DNA from: Rhizobium sp. L43
GTDB taxonomy: Bacteria; Pseudomonadota; Alphaproteobacteria; Rhizobiales; Rhizobiaceae
DNA length: 64,000 bases
Assembly: GCF_002531725.1 (NCBI RefSeq)
Contig: NZ_NWSQ01000005.1
Location: 62,001-126,000, forward strand
Direction: 5' to 3'
Of the stretch, positions 39,733-48,366 are shown in pieces. A model generated the notes under the pieces. That model saw only the letters and a program-made list of their open reading frames with translations, made no database searches and had not been told where the DNA came from. Numbering within the stretch: position 1 is the first letter of the stretch; each line of letters opens with the position of its first letter. Position numbers and translations under genes: made by a program.

Positions 39733-41487
39733 ATGCGTACGCTTCTTGCCGCCTTTGCGGCCACCACCATCCTTGCGGGCGCCGCGCAGGCGACGACGGT
39801 CTATCCGCTCGATCGCGCCACGATTCTCGTCGGCTCGCCGTTCGATTTCAAGGTCGAACTCAACAAGCAGGTCAAGCCCGAAGATGTGAAGATCACCGTC
39901 AACGGCCAGGACTACAAGACCGTTCTCGGCGGTGAGGCGCAGTTCGTCGAACTGGAAAAGGGCAAGGAAGACAAGGCTCTCGGTTCCGCTCTGCTGCTGC
40001 GCGGCCTGAAGCTTGCCGCTGCGGGCTCCTACAAGGTCGAGGTCGCCGCCGGAGACGAAACGAAGTCCGTCACCTGGAACGTTTACGAAACCGCGGCCCA
40101 GCCGAAGGCCAAGAACATCATCTTCCTGCTCGGCGACGGGCTTTCCGTTGCGCATCGCACCGCCGCCCGCATCATGTCCAAGGGCATGACCGAGGGCAAG
40201 GCGAACGGCCGCCTGAACATGGACGACCTCGACCGCATGGCTTTCATCGGCACGTCGGCGACGAATGCAGTCGACACGGACTCGGCCAACACCATGTCGG
40301 CCCTCATGACGGGCCACAAGACGGCCGTCAACGCGCTCGGCGTCTACGCGGACCGCACGCCGGCCTCGCTCGACGATCCGCGTGTCGAGACCTTTGGGGA
40401 GGCCGTTCGCCGCACGACCAAGAAGTCGATCGGCATCGTTGCGACGGCTGAAGTCGAAGACGCCACGCCGGCTGCGGTCGTTTCCCATACCCGCAGCCGT
40501 AACGACAAGGCCGACATCGTCGGCATGCTGCTCGAGGTCAAGCCGGAAGTCCTTCTCGGCGGCGGCTCGGCCTATTTCCTCGGCAAGGAAGTCGCCGGTT
40601 CCAAGCGCAAGGACAACCAGGACTACATCAAGCTGTTCCAGGATGCCGGCTACAAGCTTGCCACCGACAAGAACGAGCTCGCCGCCAATGCATCGGCTGA
40701 AGGTAATCTCCTCGGCCTCTTCCACACCGGCAACATGGACGTCACGCTCGATCGCGAGTTCCTGAAGAAGGGCACGGTCGACAAGTTCCCGAACCAGCCG
40801 GGCCTCGTCGCCATGACCAAGGTTGCGCTCGACCGCCTCTCGAAGAATCCTGAAGGCTTCTTCCTGATGGTCGAAGGTTCCTCGATCGACAAGATGTCCC
40901 ATCCGCTCGATTGGGATCGCGCCGTCTTCGAAACCATCGAATTCGACCAGGCGATCGGCGTTGCCCGCGAATTCCAGAAGGCTCATCCTGATACGCTGAT
41001 CGTCGTCACCGGCGACCACACCCACGGCGTATCGATCATCGGTACCGTCGATGATGACAAGCCCGGCACGGAGATGCGGGAAAAGGTCGGGACCTATGCC
41101 GAGGCTGGCTTCCCGAACTACAAGGACGAAAACGGCGACGGCTATCCCGATAAGGTCGACGTCAGCCGCCGGCTGTTCCTGAGTGCCAATAACGGCCCCG
41201 ATCACTACGAGACCTTCCGTCCGAAGCTCGACGGTCCGTTCGTTCCGGCTGTCCAGAACGAAAAGAAGGAATATGTCGCCAACGAGCAGTATAAGGATGT
41301 TCCCGGCGCGGTCTTCGTTCAGGGCAATATTCCGAAGAGCGGCGATAGCGGCGTCCATGCGGTCGACGACGTCGTCCTGCAGTCGGCCGGTCCGGGCGCT
41401 GAAGGTTTCCATGGTTACATGGAACAGAGCGACGTCTATCGCGTGCTTGCCGACACTTTCGCCCTCGGTGCCAAGCAGACGAACTGA
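39733..41487 (+). CDS. phoA: Alkaline phosphatase (PhoA/PF00245 family), secreted
   Basis: Periplasmic phosphomonoesterase releasing inorganic phosphate. The 584 residues begin with a Sec signal peptide (MRTLLAAFAATTILAGAAQA, cleaved after AQA). A roughly 110-residue N-terminal domain absent from E. coli PhoA follows, then the catalytic domain from about residue 127. Metal-site and nucleophile motifs are IIFLLGDGLS, DTDSANTMSALMTGHKTA (nucleophilic Ser within D-S-A), FFLMVEGSSIDKMSH and VVTGDHTHG. ATG 39733 is preceded by a PHO box at 39658-39675. A hairpin follows. Confidence 0.93.
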   Translation: MRTLLAAFAATTILAGAAQATTVYPLDRATILVGSPFDFKVELNKQVKPEDVKITVNGQDYKTVLGGEAQFVELEKGKEDKALGSALLLRGLKLAAAGSYKVEVAAGDETKSVTWNVYETAAQPKAKNIIFLLGDGLSVAHRTAARIMSKGMTEGKANGRLNMDDLDRMAFIGTSATNAVDTDSANTMSALMTGHKTAVNALGVYADRTPASLDDPRVETFGEAVRRTTKKSIGIVATAEVEDATPAAVVSHTRSRNDKADIVGMLLEVKPEVLLGGGSAYFLGKEVAGSKRKDNQDYIKLFQDAGYKLATDKNELAANASAEGNLLGLFHTGNMDVTLDREFLKKGTVDKFPNQPGLVAMTKVALDRLSKNPEGFFLMVEGSSIDKMSHPLDWDRAVFETIEFDQAIGVAREFQKAHPDTLIVVTGDHTHGVSIIGTVDDDKPGTEMREKVGTYAEAGFPNYKDENGDGYPDKVDVSRRLFLSANNGPDHYETFRPKLDGPFVPAVQNEKKEYVANEQYKDVPGAVFVQGNIPKSGDSGVHAVDDVVLQSAGPGAEGFHGYMEQSDVYRVLADTFALGAKQTN

Positions 41488-41496
41488 TCGGAAGCC

Positions 41497-41522
41497 GATC
41501 CGGCAAGGCTGCTTGCCGGATC
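41497..41522 (+). terminator. Hairpin after alkaline phosphatase
   Basis: Perfect 11-bp stem GATCCGGCAAG/CTTGCCGGATC with a 4-base loop and a short pyrimidine tract. A second hairpin, CCCGGCCG/CGGCCGGG (41545-41565), lies before the next gene. Confidence 0.6.
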
Positions 41523-41585
41523 TGCCTCTTTCACCGATCATGGTCCCGGCCGTTCAGCGGCCGGGATTCATTCTTGGAGATCGCC

Positions 41586-42053
41586 ATGGAAAAGCTCCCT
41601 TCGCTGTATCTCAGCCGCCGCGGCCTGATCGGCGCCATCGGTACGCTGGCCTTTGCCGCTGTGGCTCGCCGGAGTTTTGCTGCGGATTCCTCGATCAGCT
41701 TCGACGAGCTCTATGGCAAGTTCGGCGTGCTCGGCCTCGAATTCTCCGACAAAGTGAAGCGCCTTGCCGGCAAAGACGTCAGCATGAAGGGCTTCATGGC
41801 GCCGCCGTTGAAAGCCGAGGCGCAGTTCTTCGTGCTCACCGAAGTGCCGATGTCGCTCTGCCCCTTCTGCTCCTCGGATGCGGATTGGCCGGATAATATC
41901 GTCGTCGTCTATCTCGGGGAGAAGCAGACCTTCGTGCAGCCGCGCCAGACGATCGAAGTGCACGGCACGCTGGAATACGGTTCCTGGACGGACCCGGACA
42001 CCGGCTTCGTCAGTCTGCTCCGCCTGCGCCAAGCCGAATATTCCGCCGTCTGA
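41586..42053 (+). CDS. Tat-type exported protein of unknown function (DUF3299-like), first gene of an ABC cassette
   Basis: 155 residues. The N terminus LSRRGLIGAIGTLAFAAVAR is a twin-arginine-like signal peptide ending near FAADSS. The mature domain (about 120 residues) is beta-rich: VKRLAGKDVSMKGFMAPP, then FVLTEVPMSLCPFCSSDAD, then QTIEVHGTLEYG. The order of segments resembles DUF3299 proteins, but the usual Cys-Ile-His-proline site is replaced by a CPFC motif, a likely metal or redox site. ATG 41586 follows GGAGA. The ABC ATPase starts 6 bases after its stop, so it is the likely periplasmic partner of that transporter. The function is unknown. Confidence 0.72.
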   Translation: MEKLPSLYLSRRGLIGAIGTLAFAAVARRSFAADSSISFDELYGKFGVLGLEFSDKVKRLAGKDVSMKGFMAPPLKAEAQFFVLTEVPMSLCPFCSSDADWPDNIVVVYLGEKQTFVQPRQTIEVHGTLEYGSWTDPDTGFVSLLRLRQAEYSAV

Positions 42054-42059
42054 ACCGAT

Positions 42060-42752
42060 ATGCTCGCTCTTGATATAGAAAACCTTTCCGTTGCCTTCCC
42101 GGGCCTGTCCTCGCCGGCGCTGGTGATCGACCGCCTGTCGATCGCTGCCGGCAGCAGGGTCGCCATTACCGGAGCGTCCGGCTCCGGCAAGAGCACTTTC
42201 GTCAATATCGTTGCCGGGCTGGAGCGGACACGCCAAGGCCGTATCCGCTGGAACGGCGAGGATATTGCGGGCTTTTCAGAAAGCCGGCGTGACCGGTTCC
42301 GTGCCGCCAATATCGGCTTGGTCATGCAGGAGTTCCATCTTTTCCCCGGCCTGTCGGCGCTGGAAAACGTGCTTCTGCCGGCGCGGCTTGCCGGCGCCGC
42401 CCCGGCTGACGTCATCGAGCGGGCGCATTCGCTTTTGAGCACTGTCGGTCTTTCCCGTCCGGGCCAGAAGGTCGAAACCATGTCGCGCGGCGAGATGCAG
42501 CGCGTGGCGATCGGCCGGGCGCTGCTGCGCAAACCCGGCGTCATCATCGCCGACGAGCCGACGGCGAGCCTCGATGCCGAAAGCGGCGAAGCTGTCGGCG
42601 ATCTCATTCTCGATCTTGCCATTGCCGAAGGCAGCACGCTGATCGTCGTTTCGCACGATCAGCGCCTGGCCGGCCGCCTCGACCGGCGCATCACCTTCGG
42701 CTCCGGCCGGATCAGCGACGATTCCGCGGCAAAGGCGGGAGAGGCTGCATGA
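42060..42752 (+). CDS. ABC transporter ATP-binding protein (LolD/MacB-type), degenerate signature
   Basis: 230 residues. Walker A is TGASGSGKSTFVN (about 37-46), Q-loop VMQEFHLFPGL, Walker B VIIADEPTASLD, and the His switch VVSHDQ. The ABC signature, normally LSGGQ, reads MSRGEMQRVAIGRAL, so the glycine and glutamine are altered although the following QRVA is normal. The gene overlaps the permease by 4 bases (ATGA), so the two are coupled. By family it energises an FtsX-fold permease and would act as a mechanotransmission pump rather than a classical importer. Confidence 0.88.
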   Translation: MLALDIENLSVAFPGLSSPALVIDRLSIAAGSRVAITGASGSGKSTFVNIVAGLERTRQGRIRWNGEDIAGFSESRRDRFRAANIGLVMQEFHLFPGLSALENVLLPARLAGAAPADVIERAHSLLSTVGLSRPGQKVETMSRGEMQRVAIGRALLRKPGVIIADEPTASLDAESGEAVGDLILDLAIAEGSTLIVVSHDQRLAGRLDRRITFGSGRISDDSAAKAGEAA

Positions 42753-44050
42753 TCCGCTTCATCCTTTCCGATCTTCGTCGCCTCTGGGCAGGGTCGCTGG
42801 TGGTTGTGCTCCTGGTGGCGCTTGCGAGCGCACTCGGCGTTTCCGTCGTACTGCAGGAGCGGGCGCTTCGTCTCGGCAGCGCGCGCGCCGCCGACAAGTT
42901 CGATCTCGTCATCGGCGCCGGCGGCAGCGAGACGCAGCTCGTCTTGTCCTCGGTCTTCCTGCAACCCTCGCCGCTGCCGCTGATGGCGGGCGAGGTGCTG
43001 GGCAGGCTTGCCGCCGATCCGCGTGTCGACTGGGCAGCCCCGATCGGCTTCGGCGATTCCTTCTCCGGCTATCCGATCGTCGGCACGACGACCATACTGG
43101 CGCAAAACCTGTCCGGCGGCTTAACCGAGGGCAAGGTTTTTGCGCGCGAGGGGGAGGCGGTCATCGGCTCCGCCGTCAAGCTGTCGCTCGGCGGCGAGAT
43201 CAAGCCGATGCACGGTTTGCCTGATGAAGGCGGCGAGACTCATACCGAACTCGTCTACCATGTCGCCGGCCGCCTGCGGCCGACGGGCACCGCCTGGGAC
43301 CGGGCCATTCTCGTTCCGATCCAGGCCGTCTGGCATATCCATGGCCTGGAGGCGGAGGAACATGCGGAGGAAGGCGCCGAGACCGAGCACGAACATGACG
43401 CGGGTACGGCTCATGATCATGAGCATGAGGAAGCCGGCGACCATCACGATGGGCATGCGCATCACGGCAAGCTTGACCCGGATGCCGCGCTCAACGAGAG
43501 CTGGACTGCAGACGCGCCCGGCCTTCCCGCCATTCTCGTCAAGCCGAAGACGATCGCCGATGCCTACAGGCTGCGGCAGGAATATCGCAGCGGCAATACC
43601 GTCGCCGTCTTTCCCGGCGAGGTGCTGACCAATCTCTATGCCACGCTCGGCGACGCCAAGCAGATCCTCGTCGCGGTCGCCGCCGGCGCGCAAGCTCTCG
43701 TCGCAGCCTCGCTGGTGCTGGTCACCGTCATCCATATCGGCCAGCGCCGCCGCCAGATCGGCGCGCTGAGGGCTTTCGGCGCCCCGCGCGGCGCGATCTT
43801 CGGCATCGTCTGGCTGGAATTCTTCTTTCTGGTGGCGGTCGGCATCGGGCTCGGATTCGCCCTCGGTTATGCCGCGGCGCTGACCATGTCGGGCATGCTC
43901 TCGCAGACGAGCGGGGTCGCCATGACGGTCGGCTTTGCCCGCGAGGATGCCGGACTTGCAGTGGTGCTGCTTGCTTTTGCGACAATTCTTGCAGCATTGC
44001 CGGCGGTGCTCACCTACCGGCAATCGCCGGCGCAGGCGCTGAGGGCGTGA
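42749..44050 (+). CDS. FtsX-like ABC permease with histidine-rich periplasmic segment
   Basis: 433 residues in the MacB/LolC layout: one N-terminal helix (LVVVLLVALASALGVSVVL), a periplasmic domain of about 270 residues, then three helices at the C terminus. QRRRQIGALRAFGAPRGAIF is the cytoplasmic coupling segment of FtsX permeases. Residues about 198-241 contain 11 histidines among acidic residues (TEHEHDAGTAHDHEHEEAGD, then HHDGHAHHGK), the pattern of a zinc/nickel/copper-binding loop. With the ATPase and the CPFC-bearing exported protein this suggests a metal-linked envelope system, similar in make-up to the Zur-controlled zrm genes of Pseudomonas. This is inference; no Zur box was seen upstream. 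Confidence 0.85.
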   Translation: MIRFILSDLRRLWAGSLVVVLLVALASALGVSVVLQERALRLGSARAADKFDLVIGAGGSETQLVLSSVFLQPSPLPLMAGEVLGRLAADPRVDWAAPIGFGDSFSGYPIVGTTTILAQNLSGGLTEGKVFAREGEAVIGSAVKLSLGGEIKPMHGLPDEGGETHTELVYHVAGRLRPTGTAWDRAILVPIQAVWHIHGLEAEEHAEEGAETEHEHDAGTAHDHEHEEAGDHHDGHAHHGKLDPDAALNESWTADAPGLPAILVKPKTIADAYRLRQEYRSGNTVAVFPGEVLTNLYATLGDAKQILVAVAAGAQALVAASLVLVTVIHIGQRRRQIGALRAFGAPRGAIFGIVWLEFFFLVAVGIGLGFALGYAAALTMSGMLSQTSGVAMTVGFAREDAGLAVVLLAFATILAALPAVLTYRQSPAQALRA

Positions 44051-44238
44051 TCACGGGCGGTGGACGTCCCGATGTGCATGACAAAGCCTGTCGCTCTTAG
44101 ACTAAAGTCATAATCCCAAAGCCTCTCTCTTTGCGGCCCGTCTTTTCTGGCACACTCTCGTCAGGCGTGTCGCGGCCAGGGGTCTGCTTTGAGGAGAGTA
44201 GGTCGCGCGCGTGCTCATCACTCTGTGGAGGACAGACA

Positions 44239-46125
44239 ATGGCAAATGTCGCAAGCATCGACGGCGCGAAGGCCGGTCCGATGACGGGCGAAGAGAAGAA
44301 GGTGATCTTCGCCTCTTCGCTCGGCACCGTTTTCGAATGGTATGATTTCTATCTCTACGGTTCGCTCGCCACCTATATCGGCGCGACCTATTTCACCCAA
44401 TATCCCGAGGCGACGCGCAACATCTTCACGCTGCTCGCCTTTGCCGCTGGCTTCCTGGTGCGTCCCTTCGGCGCGCTGGTGTTCGGCCGTCTCGGTGATC
44501 TCGTCGGACGCAAATACACCTTCCTGGTGACGATCCTGATCATGGGTCTGTCGACCTTCCTCGTCGGTATCCTGCCGGGCGCCGCCACGATCGGCATCGC
44601 AGCGCCGATCATCCTGATCGCGCTGCGCCTGTTGCAGGGCTTGGCGCTGGGCGGTGAATATGGCGGTGCGGCGACCTATGTCGCCGAACATGCGCCGAAT
44701 GGCCGCCGCGGCTATTTCACGTCGTGGATCCAGACGACGGCAACGCTCGGCCTGTTCCTGTCGCTGATCGTCATCGTGCTGGTTCAATATCTGATGGGCC
44801 CGGTTCAATTCGCCGCCTGGGGCTGGCGTATTCCGTTCCTGGTCTCGGTCGTCCTGCTCGGCGTCTCCGTCTGGATCCGCCTGAAGATGAACGAATCGCC
44901 GGCGTTCCAGCGGATGAAGGCGGAAGGCAAGGGCTCCAAGGCGCCGCTGACCGAAGCTTTCGGCCAATGGAAGAACGCCAAGATCGCGATCATCGCGCTT
45001 CTCGGCGCCACGATGGGTCAGGCAGTCGTCTGGTACGGCGGCCAGTTCTATGCGCTGTTCTTCCTGCAGAACGTGCTGAAGGTGGACCTGCAGTCGGCCA
45101 ATATCATGGTCGCCATCGCGCTCTTCCTCGCTACGCCGTTCTTCGTCATCTTCGGCGGCCTTTCTGACAAGATCGGCCGCAAGCCGATCATCATGGCGGG
45201 TCTTCTCATCGCAGCGGTAACCTATAACCCGCTGTTCAAGGCGATGACCTGGACGGCGAACCCGGCGCTTGCCGAAGCGCAGGCAACGATCCGGGCAACG
45301 GTGACGGCCGATCCGGCGGATTGCAGGTTTCAGTTCAACCCGACCGGTACGGCGAAGTTCACCAGCTCCTGCGACGTGGCGACGGCGTTCCTGACGAAGA
45401 ACTCGGTGCCTTACGACGTCGTGCCGGGTACCGCCGGTCAGCCGGCAACGGTGAAGATCGGTAACGCGACGATCCCGAGTTTTGACGTCGTTGCTGCCGG
45501 CGACAAGGCCAAGGGCATGACTGCCGCCTTCGAAAAGGGCGTCAACATCGCGCTGCACGATGCCGGCTACCCGCTGAAGCGCGGCGCCGCCAAGGTGCCG
45601 GATGCCAAGCTCGATGCCTTCATCGCGGCCAATCCGGAACTGTCGCTCAATGCCGATGCCGTGCGTGCCGGCGAAAAGGAAACCGTGCCGGCGGCCAAGC
45701 TGGTCGAGACCAAGCTGCTGACGGCCGATGAGGCCAATGGCGTCACCGACATGGCGGTCTACAACGTCGCCAATGGCGGCACCTTCGCCATGGCGGCCGA
45801 TCCGGCTCGCGTCAACTGGATCGGCACGATCGCCATCCTGTTCGTCCTCGTCCTCTATGTGACGATGGTTTACGGCCCGATCGCCGCTCTGCTGGTCGAA
45901 CTCTTCCCGACCCGCATCCGCTATACCGGCATGTCGCTGCCCTATCACATCGGCAACGGCTGGTTCGGCGGCCTGTTGCCGGCGACGGCCTTCGCGATGA
46001 GCGCTGCCGCAGGCGATATCTATTACGGTCTCTGGTATCCGATCGTCTTTGCGACGATCACGCTGGTGATTGGCCTGATCTTCCTGCCGGAGACGAAGAA
46101 CAGAGATATCCACGCCATGGATTGA
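44239..46125 (+). CDS. MFS transporter, metabolite:H+ symporter (MHS) family, with large inserted domain
   Basis: 628 residues, against about 430-550 for the family. SLGTVFEWYDFYLYGSLA, RPFGALVFGRLGDLVGRKYT and LALGGEYGGAATYVAEHAP are MHS signatures (as in ProP and KgtP). LVELFPTRIRYTGMSLPYHI near the end confirms it. Residues about 340-523, between helices 9 and 10 and so probably periplasmic, form an extra domain with two cysteines (ADCRFQF and TSSCDVA) and no resemblance I recognise. TGGAGGACAG precedes the ATG. The transported compound is unknown. A bidirectional hairpin terminator follows. Confidence 0.88.
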   Translation: MANVASIDGAKAGPMTGEEKKVIFASSLGTVFEWYDFYLYGSLATYIGATYFTQYPEATRNIFTLLAFAAGFLVRPFGALVFGRLGDLVGRKYTFLVTILIMGLSTFLVGILPGAATIGIAAPIILIALRLLQGLALGGEYGGAATYVAEHAPNGRRGYFTSWIQTTATLGLFLSLIVIVLVQYLMGPVQFAAWGWRIPFLVSVVLLGVSVWIRLKMNESPAFQRMKAEGKGSKAPLTEAFGQWKNAKIAIIALLGATMGQAVVWYGGQFYALFFLQNVLKVDLQSANIMVAIALFLATPFFVIFGGLSDKIGRKPIIMAGLLIAAVTYNPLFKAMTWTANPALAEAQATIRATVTADPADCRFQFNPTGTAKFTSSCDVATAFLTKNSVPYDVVPGTAGQPATVKIGNATIPSFDVVAAGDKAKGMTAAFEKGVNIALHDAGYPLKRGAAKVPDAKLDAFIAANPELSLNADAVRAGEKETVPAAKLVETKLLTADEANGVTDMAVYNVANGGTFAMAADPARVNWIGTIAILFVLVLYVTMVYGPIAALLVELFPTRIRYTGMSLPYHIGNGWFGGLLPATAFAMSAAAGDIYYGLWYPIVFATITLVIGLIFLPETKNRDIHAMD

Positions 46126-46143
46126 GGAAGCGCATTCGCACTT

Positions 46144-46180
46144 AAGAAAAAGGCCCGGCGCTCACAAGGCGCCGGGCTTT
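46144..46180. terminator. Bidirectional terminator between the MHS transporter and PAP2 gene
   Basis: AAGAAAAA, stem GCCCGGCGC/GCGCCGGGC, then TTTT: A- and T-tracts on both sides allow use from either strand. The loop contains the PAP2 stop codon (46162-46164). Confidence 0.85.
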
Positions 46181-46914
46181 TCCGTGTCGGAAAACAAGCG
46201 CTTGGCGAGCGGCCAGCCATCCGGCGCCAATTTGAACAGCAGGCCGCAGCGGGCAAAGACGATCGCCGTCAGCAGTGAGAACCAGGCGCCAAAGGCAAGG
46301 CCGGCGAGGACGTCGCTCGGATAATGGGCGCCGACCATCACCCGGGTCATGCCGAGCCAGATGGCGCAGGCGATGAAGGCCACGCGGTAGCGTGGAAACA
46401 GCAGGGCGAAAGCGGCGAAGAAGGCGCCGACCGTGGTGGAATGCCCGGACGGAAAACTTTCGAAAGCGGCGTGGCCTGAAAAGGGCGTGAAGGAAAACAT
46501 GCCGTAATCGTGAAAATGATCGGGACGTGCCCTGCCGATCGCCCGCTTCAGCAGGTTGGCGAGAAGCCCCGACAAGACGACCGTGGTGAAGAGATAGGCG
46601 CCGATCCAGCTGACATAGAGCGCCTGCGCCTTGGAGCGCGCCGTCTTCACGAGCTTGTAGCCCGCCCGGCCCTGAAAGAACAGCAGGATGCTGGTGTAGA
46701 TCAGCCAGGCGGAATCGCCGAAACCAGTCATGATCTCGCCGAGGTGTTTCACCGGCGCCGGAACTTCGCTGGCGCCGATCGGCGCATCGAAGAGCAGCAT
46801 GGAAAGGATCACGGCATTGAGCGTGATGAAGAGACAGGCCTGCCAGCGCAAAGGCGGCATGCCGACGCTGCTCCGGCGCCAGCGCCTGTCCAGGGAAGCC
46901 CAAAATGCCCGCAT
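46162..46914 (-). CDS. PAP2-superfamily membrane phosphatase
   Basis: 250 residues with about six hydrophobic helices and the three phosphatase motifs: KRAIGRARP (K-x6-RP), FPSGHST (PSGH) and TRVMVGAHYPSD (R-x5-H). The family removes phosphate from lipids such as phosphatidate, undecaprenyl pyrophosphate or lipid A; rhizobia use relatives (LpxE/LpxF) on lipid A, but the motifs alone do not identify which. The stop codon lies inside the terminator hairpin, so the last codons are part of the stem. Confidence 0.88.
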   Translation of the reverse strand: MRAFWASLDRRWRRSSVGMPPLRWQACLFITLNAVILSMLLFDAPIGASEVPAPVKHLGEIMTGFGDSAWLIYTSILLFFQGRAGYKLVKTARSKAQALYVSWIGAYLFTTVVLSGLLANLLKRAIGRARPDHFHDYGMFSFTPFSGHAAFESFPSGHSTTVGAFFAAFALLFPRYRVAFIACAIWLGMTRVMVGAHYPSDVLAGLAFGAWFSLLTAIVFARCGLLFKLAPDGWPLAKRLFSDTEKPGAL

Positions 46915-47028
46915 GCCGTCGTCCGTTCGAATTTGCCCGCTGGTTAAATCCGGCGCAAAAATACACGAGATTGTGGCTAGGAATAGTCCGTTTGGGATAA
47001 TTCGACCAAGCCGCTCGCGCTCTTCAGA

Positions 47029-47060
47029 AAAAAGCCCTCCGCATGCATCATGCGAAGGGC
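47029..47060 (-). terminator. Rho-independent terminator of leuB
   Basis: On the minus strand GCCCTTCGCATG, 4-base loop, CATGCGGAGGGC, then TTTTTTC. One mismatch in the stem. It lies beyond the parS-like site that follows the leuB stop. Confidence 0.82.
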
Positions 47061-47066
47061 CGGAAC

Positions 47067-47082
47067 TGTTTCACGTGAAATA
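47067..47082. other. parS: Distal parS-like site (TGTTTCACGTGAAATA)
   Basis: Fifteen of 16 positions match the perfect parS at 7313. It sits exactly between the leuB stop codon and its terminator, about 40 kb from the other parS sites. The full core TTTCACGTGAAA is retained. Confidence 0.75.
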
Positions 47083-48195
47083 TCAGGCGGAAAGCGTCTT
47101 GAACTCGGCGAGGATCGCATCGCCCATCTCGACGGTGCCGACCTGCCTTGCGCCATCGGCCATGATGTCGCCGGTGCGGATGCCCTTGTCGAGCACGTTG
47201 GCGATCGCCTTTTCCAGGTCGTCGGCTTCCTTCACCAGGTTGAAGGAATAACGCAGGCACATGGCGAAGGAGGCGATCATGGCGATCGGATTGGCGATGC
47301 CCTTGCCGGCAATGTCGGGGGCCGAGCCATGCACCGGCTCGTAGAGCGCCTTGCGCTTGCCGGTCTTGCCGTCAGGCGCGCCGAGCGAGGCCGATGGCAG
47401 CATGCCGAGCGAGCCGGTAAGCATGGCGGCGACGTCGGAGAGCATATCGCCGAAGAGATTGTCGGTGACGATGACGTCGAACTGCTTGGGCTGGCGCACC
47501 AGCTGCATGCCGCCGGCATCGGCCAGCATGTGTTCGAGCTGGACGTCGGAATATTTCGCCTTGTGCGTCTCGGTTACCACCTGGTTCCAAAGCACGCCCG
47601 ACTTCATGACGTTACGCTTTTCCATGGAGCAGACGCGGTTCTGCCGCGTGCGGGCCATTTCGAAGGCGACGCCGGCGATGCGCTCGATCTCGTAGGTATC
47701 GTAAACCTGCGTGTCGATGCCGCGTTTCTGGCCGTTGCCGAGGTCGATGATCTCCTTCGGTTCGCCGAAATAGACGCCGCCCGTCAGCTCGCGGATGATC
47801 AGGATATCGAGGCCTTCGACCAGTTCCGGCTTCAGCGACGAGGCCGCGGCAAGGGCCGGATAGCATATGGCCGGGCGCAGGTTCGCGAAGAGCTGCAGAT
47901 CCTTGCGCAGGCGCAGCAGGCCGGCTTCCGGGCGCACGTCGTAAGGCACGCTATCCCATTTCGGGCCGCCGACGGCGCCGAAGAGGACGGCATCGGCGGC
48001 AAGCGCCTTCTGCATGTCGGCTTCGGAGATCGCCGCGCCATGCGCATCATAAGCGCTGCCGCCGACAAGGCCTTCGTCGGTGACGAAACCGGCATTCATC
48101 GCCTCGTTCATATAGGCGATGATCTTGCGGACCTCGCCCATGGCCTCGGGACCGATGCCGTCACCCGGCAGCAGGAAAAGATTGCGCACAGTCAT
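47083..48195 (-). CDS. leuB: 3-isopropylmalate dehydrogenase
   Basis: NAD-dependent oxidative decarboxylation of 3-isopropylmalate in leucine synthesis. The 370 residues include [10 protein letters not shown] (start), [12 protein letters not shown], and the Mg/substrate-binding [16 protein letters not shown]. The nucleotide-site signature is [20 protein letters not shown]. The ATG has a GGAGGG site. The gene is monocistronic by appearance, with a terminator and a parS-like site directly downstream. leuD lies 1.2 kb away beyond a divergent dehydratase. Confidence 0.97.
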   Translation of the reverse strand: MTVRNLFLLPGDGIGPEAMGEVRKIIAYMNEAMNAGFVTDEGLVGGSAYDAHGAAISEADMQKALAADAVLFGAVGGPKWDSVPYDVRPEAGLLRLRKDLQLFANLRPAICYPALAAASSLKPELVEGLDILIIRELTGGVYFGEPKEIIDLGNGQKRGIDTQVYDTYEIERIAGVAFEMARTRQNRVCSMEKRNVMKSGVLWNQVVTETHKAKYSDVQLEHMLADAGGMQLVRQPKQFDVIVTDNLFGDMLSDVAAMLTGSLGMLPSASLGAPDGKTGKRKALYEPVHGSAPDIAGKGIANPIAMIASFAMCLRYSFNLVKEADDLEKAIANVLDKGIRTGDIMADGARQVGTVEMGDAILAEFKTLSA

Positions 48196-48366
48196 GAAAC
48201 CCTCCTGGGAAAAACAAGTTGCGGTTTCTTAGACCCCGGAAATGGGCATTTCAAGCGACAGAAGCGGTGAATCGGTACGCTTCGCTCTTCGCCGCGATGG
48301 TTGCTCCTGCACCAGGAAACGGATTAGAACCGGCAGGCCCTACCTTTATTTCCCTGGATGCTTCCC

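Noticed and set aside
39661..41541. Long minus-strand frame opposite the alkaline phosphatase
   Set aside because: Same shadow effect; the plus-strand frame has a signal peptide, catalytic motifs and a PHO box.
41488..41585. Zur operator in front of the histidine-rich ABC cassette
   Set aside because: The gap holds only GC-rich hairpins; no AT-rich palindrome of the Zur type was found.
44218..46113. 631-codon minus-strand frame opposite the MHS transporter
   Set aside because: Rich in Arg, Asp and His as expected for antisense of a membrane protein gene; no start context or motif.
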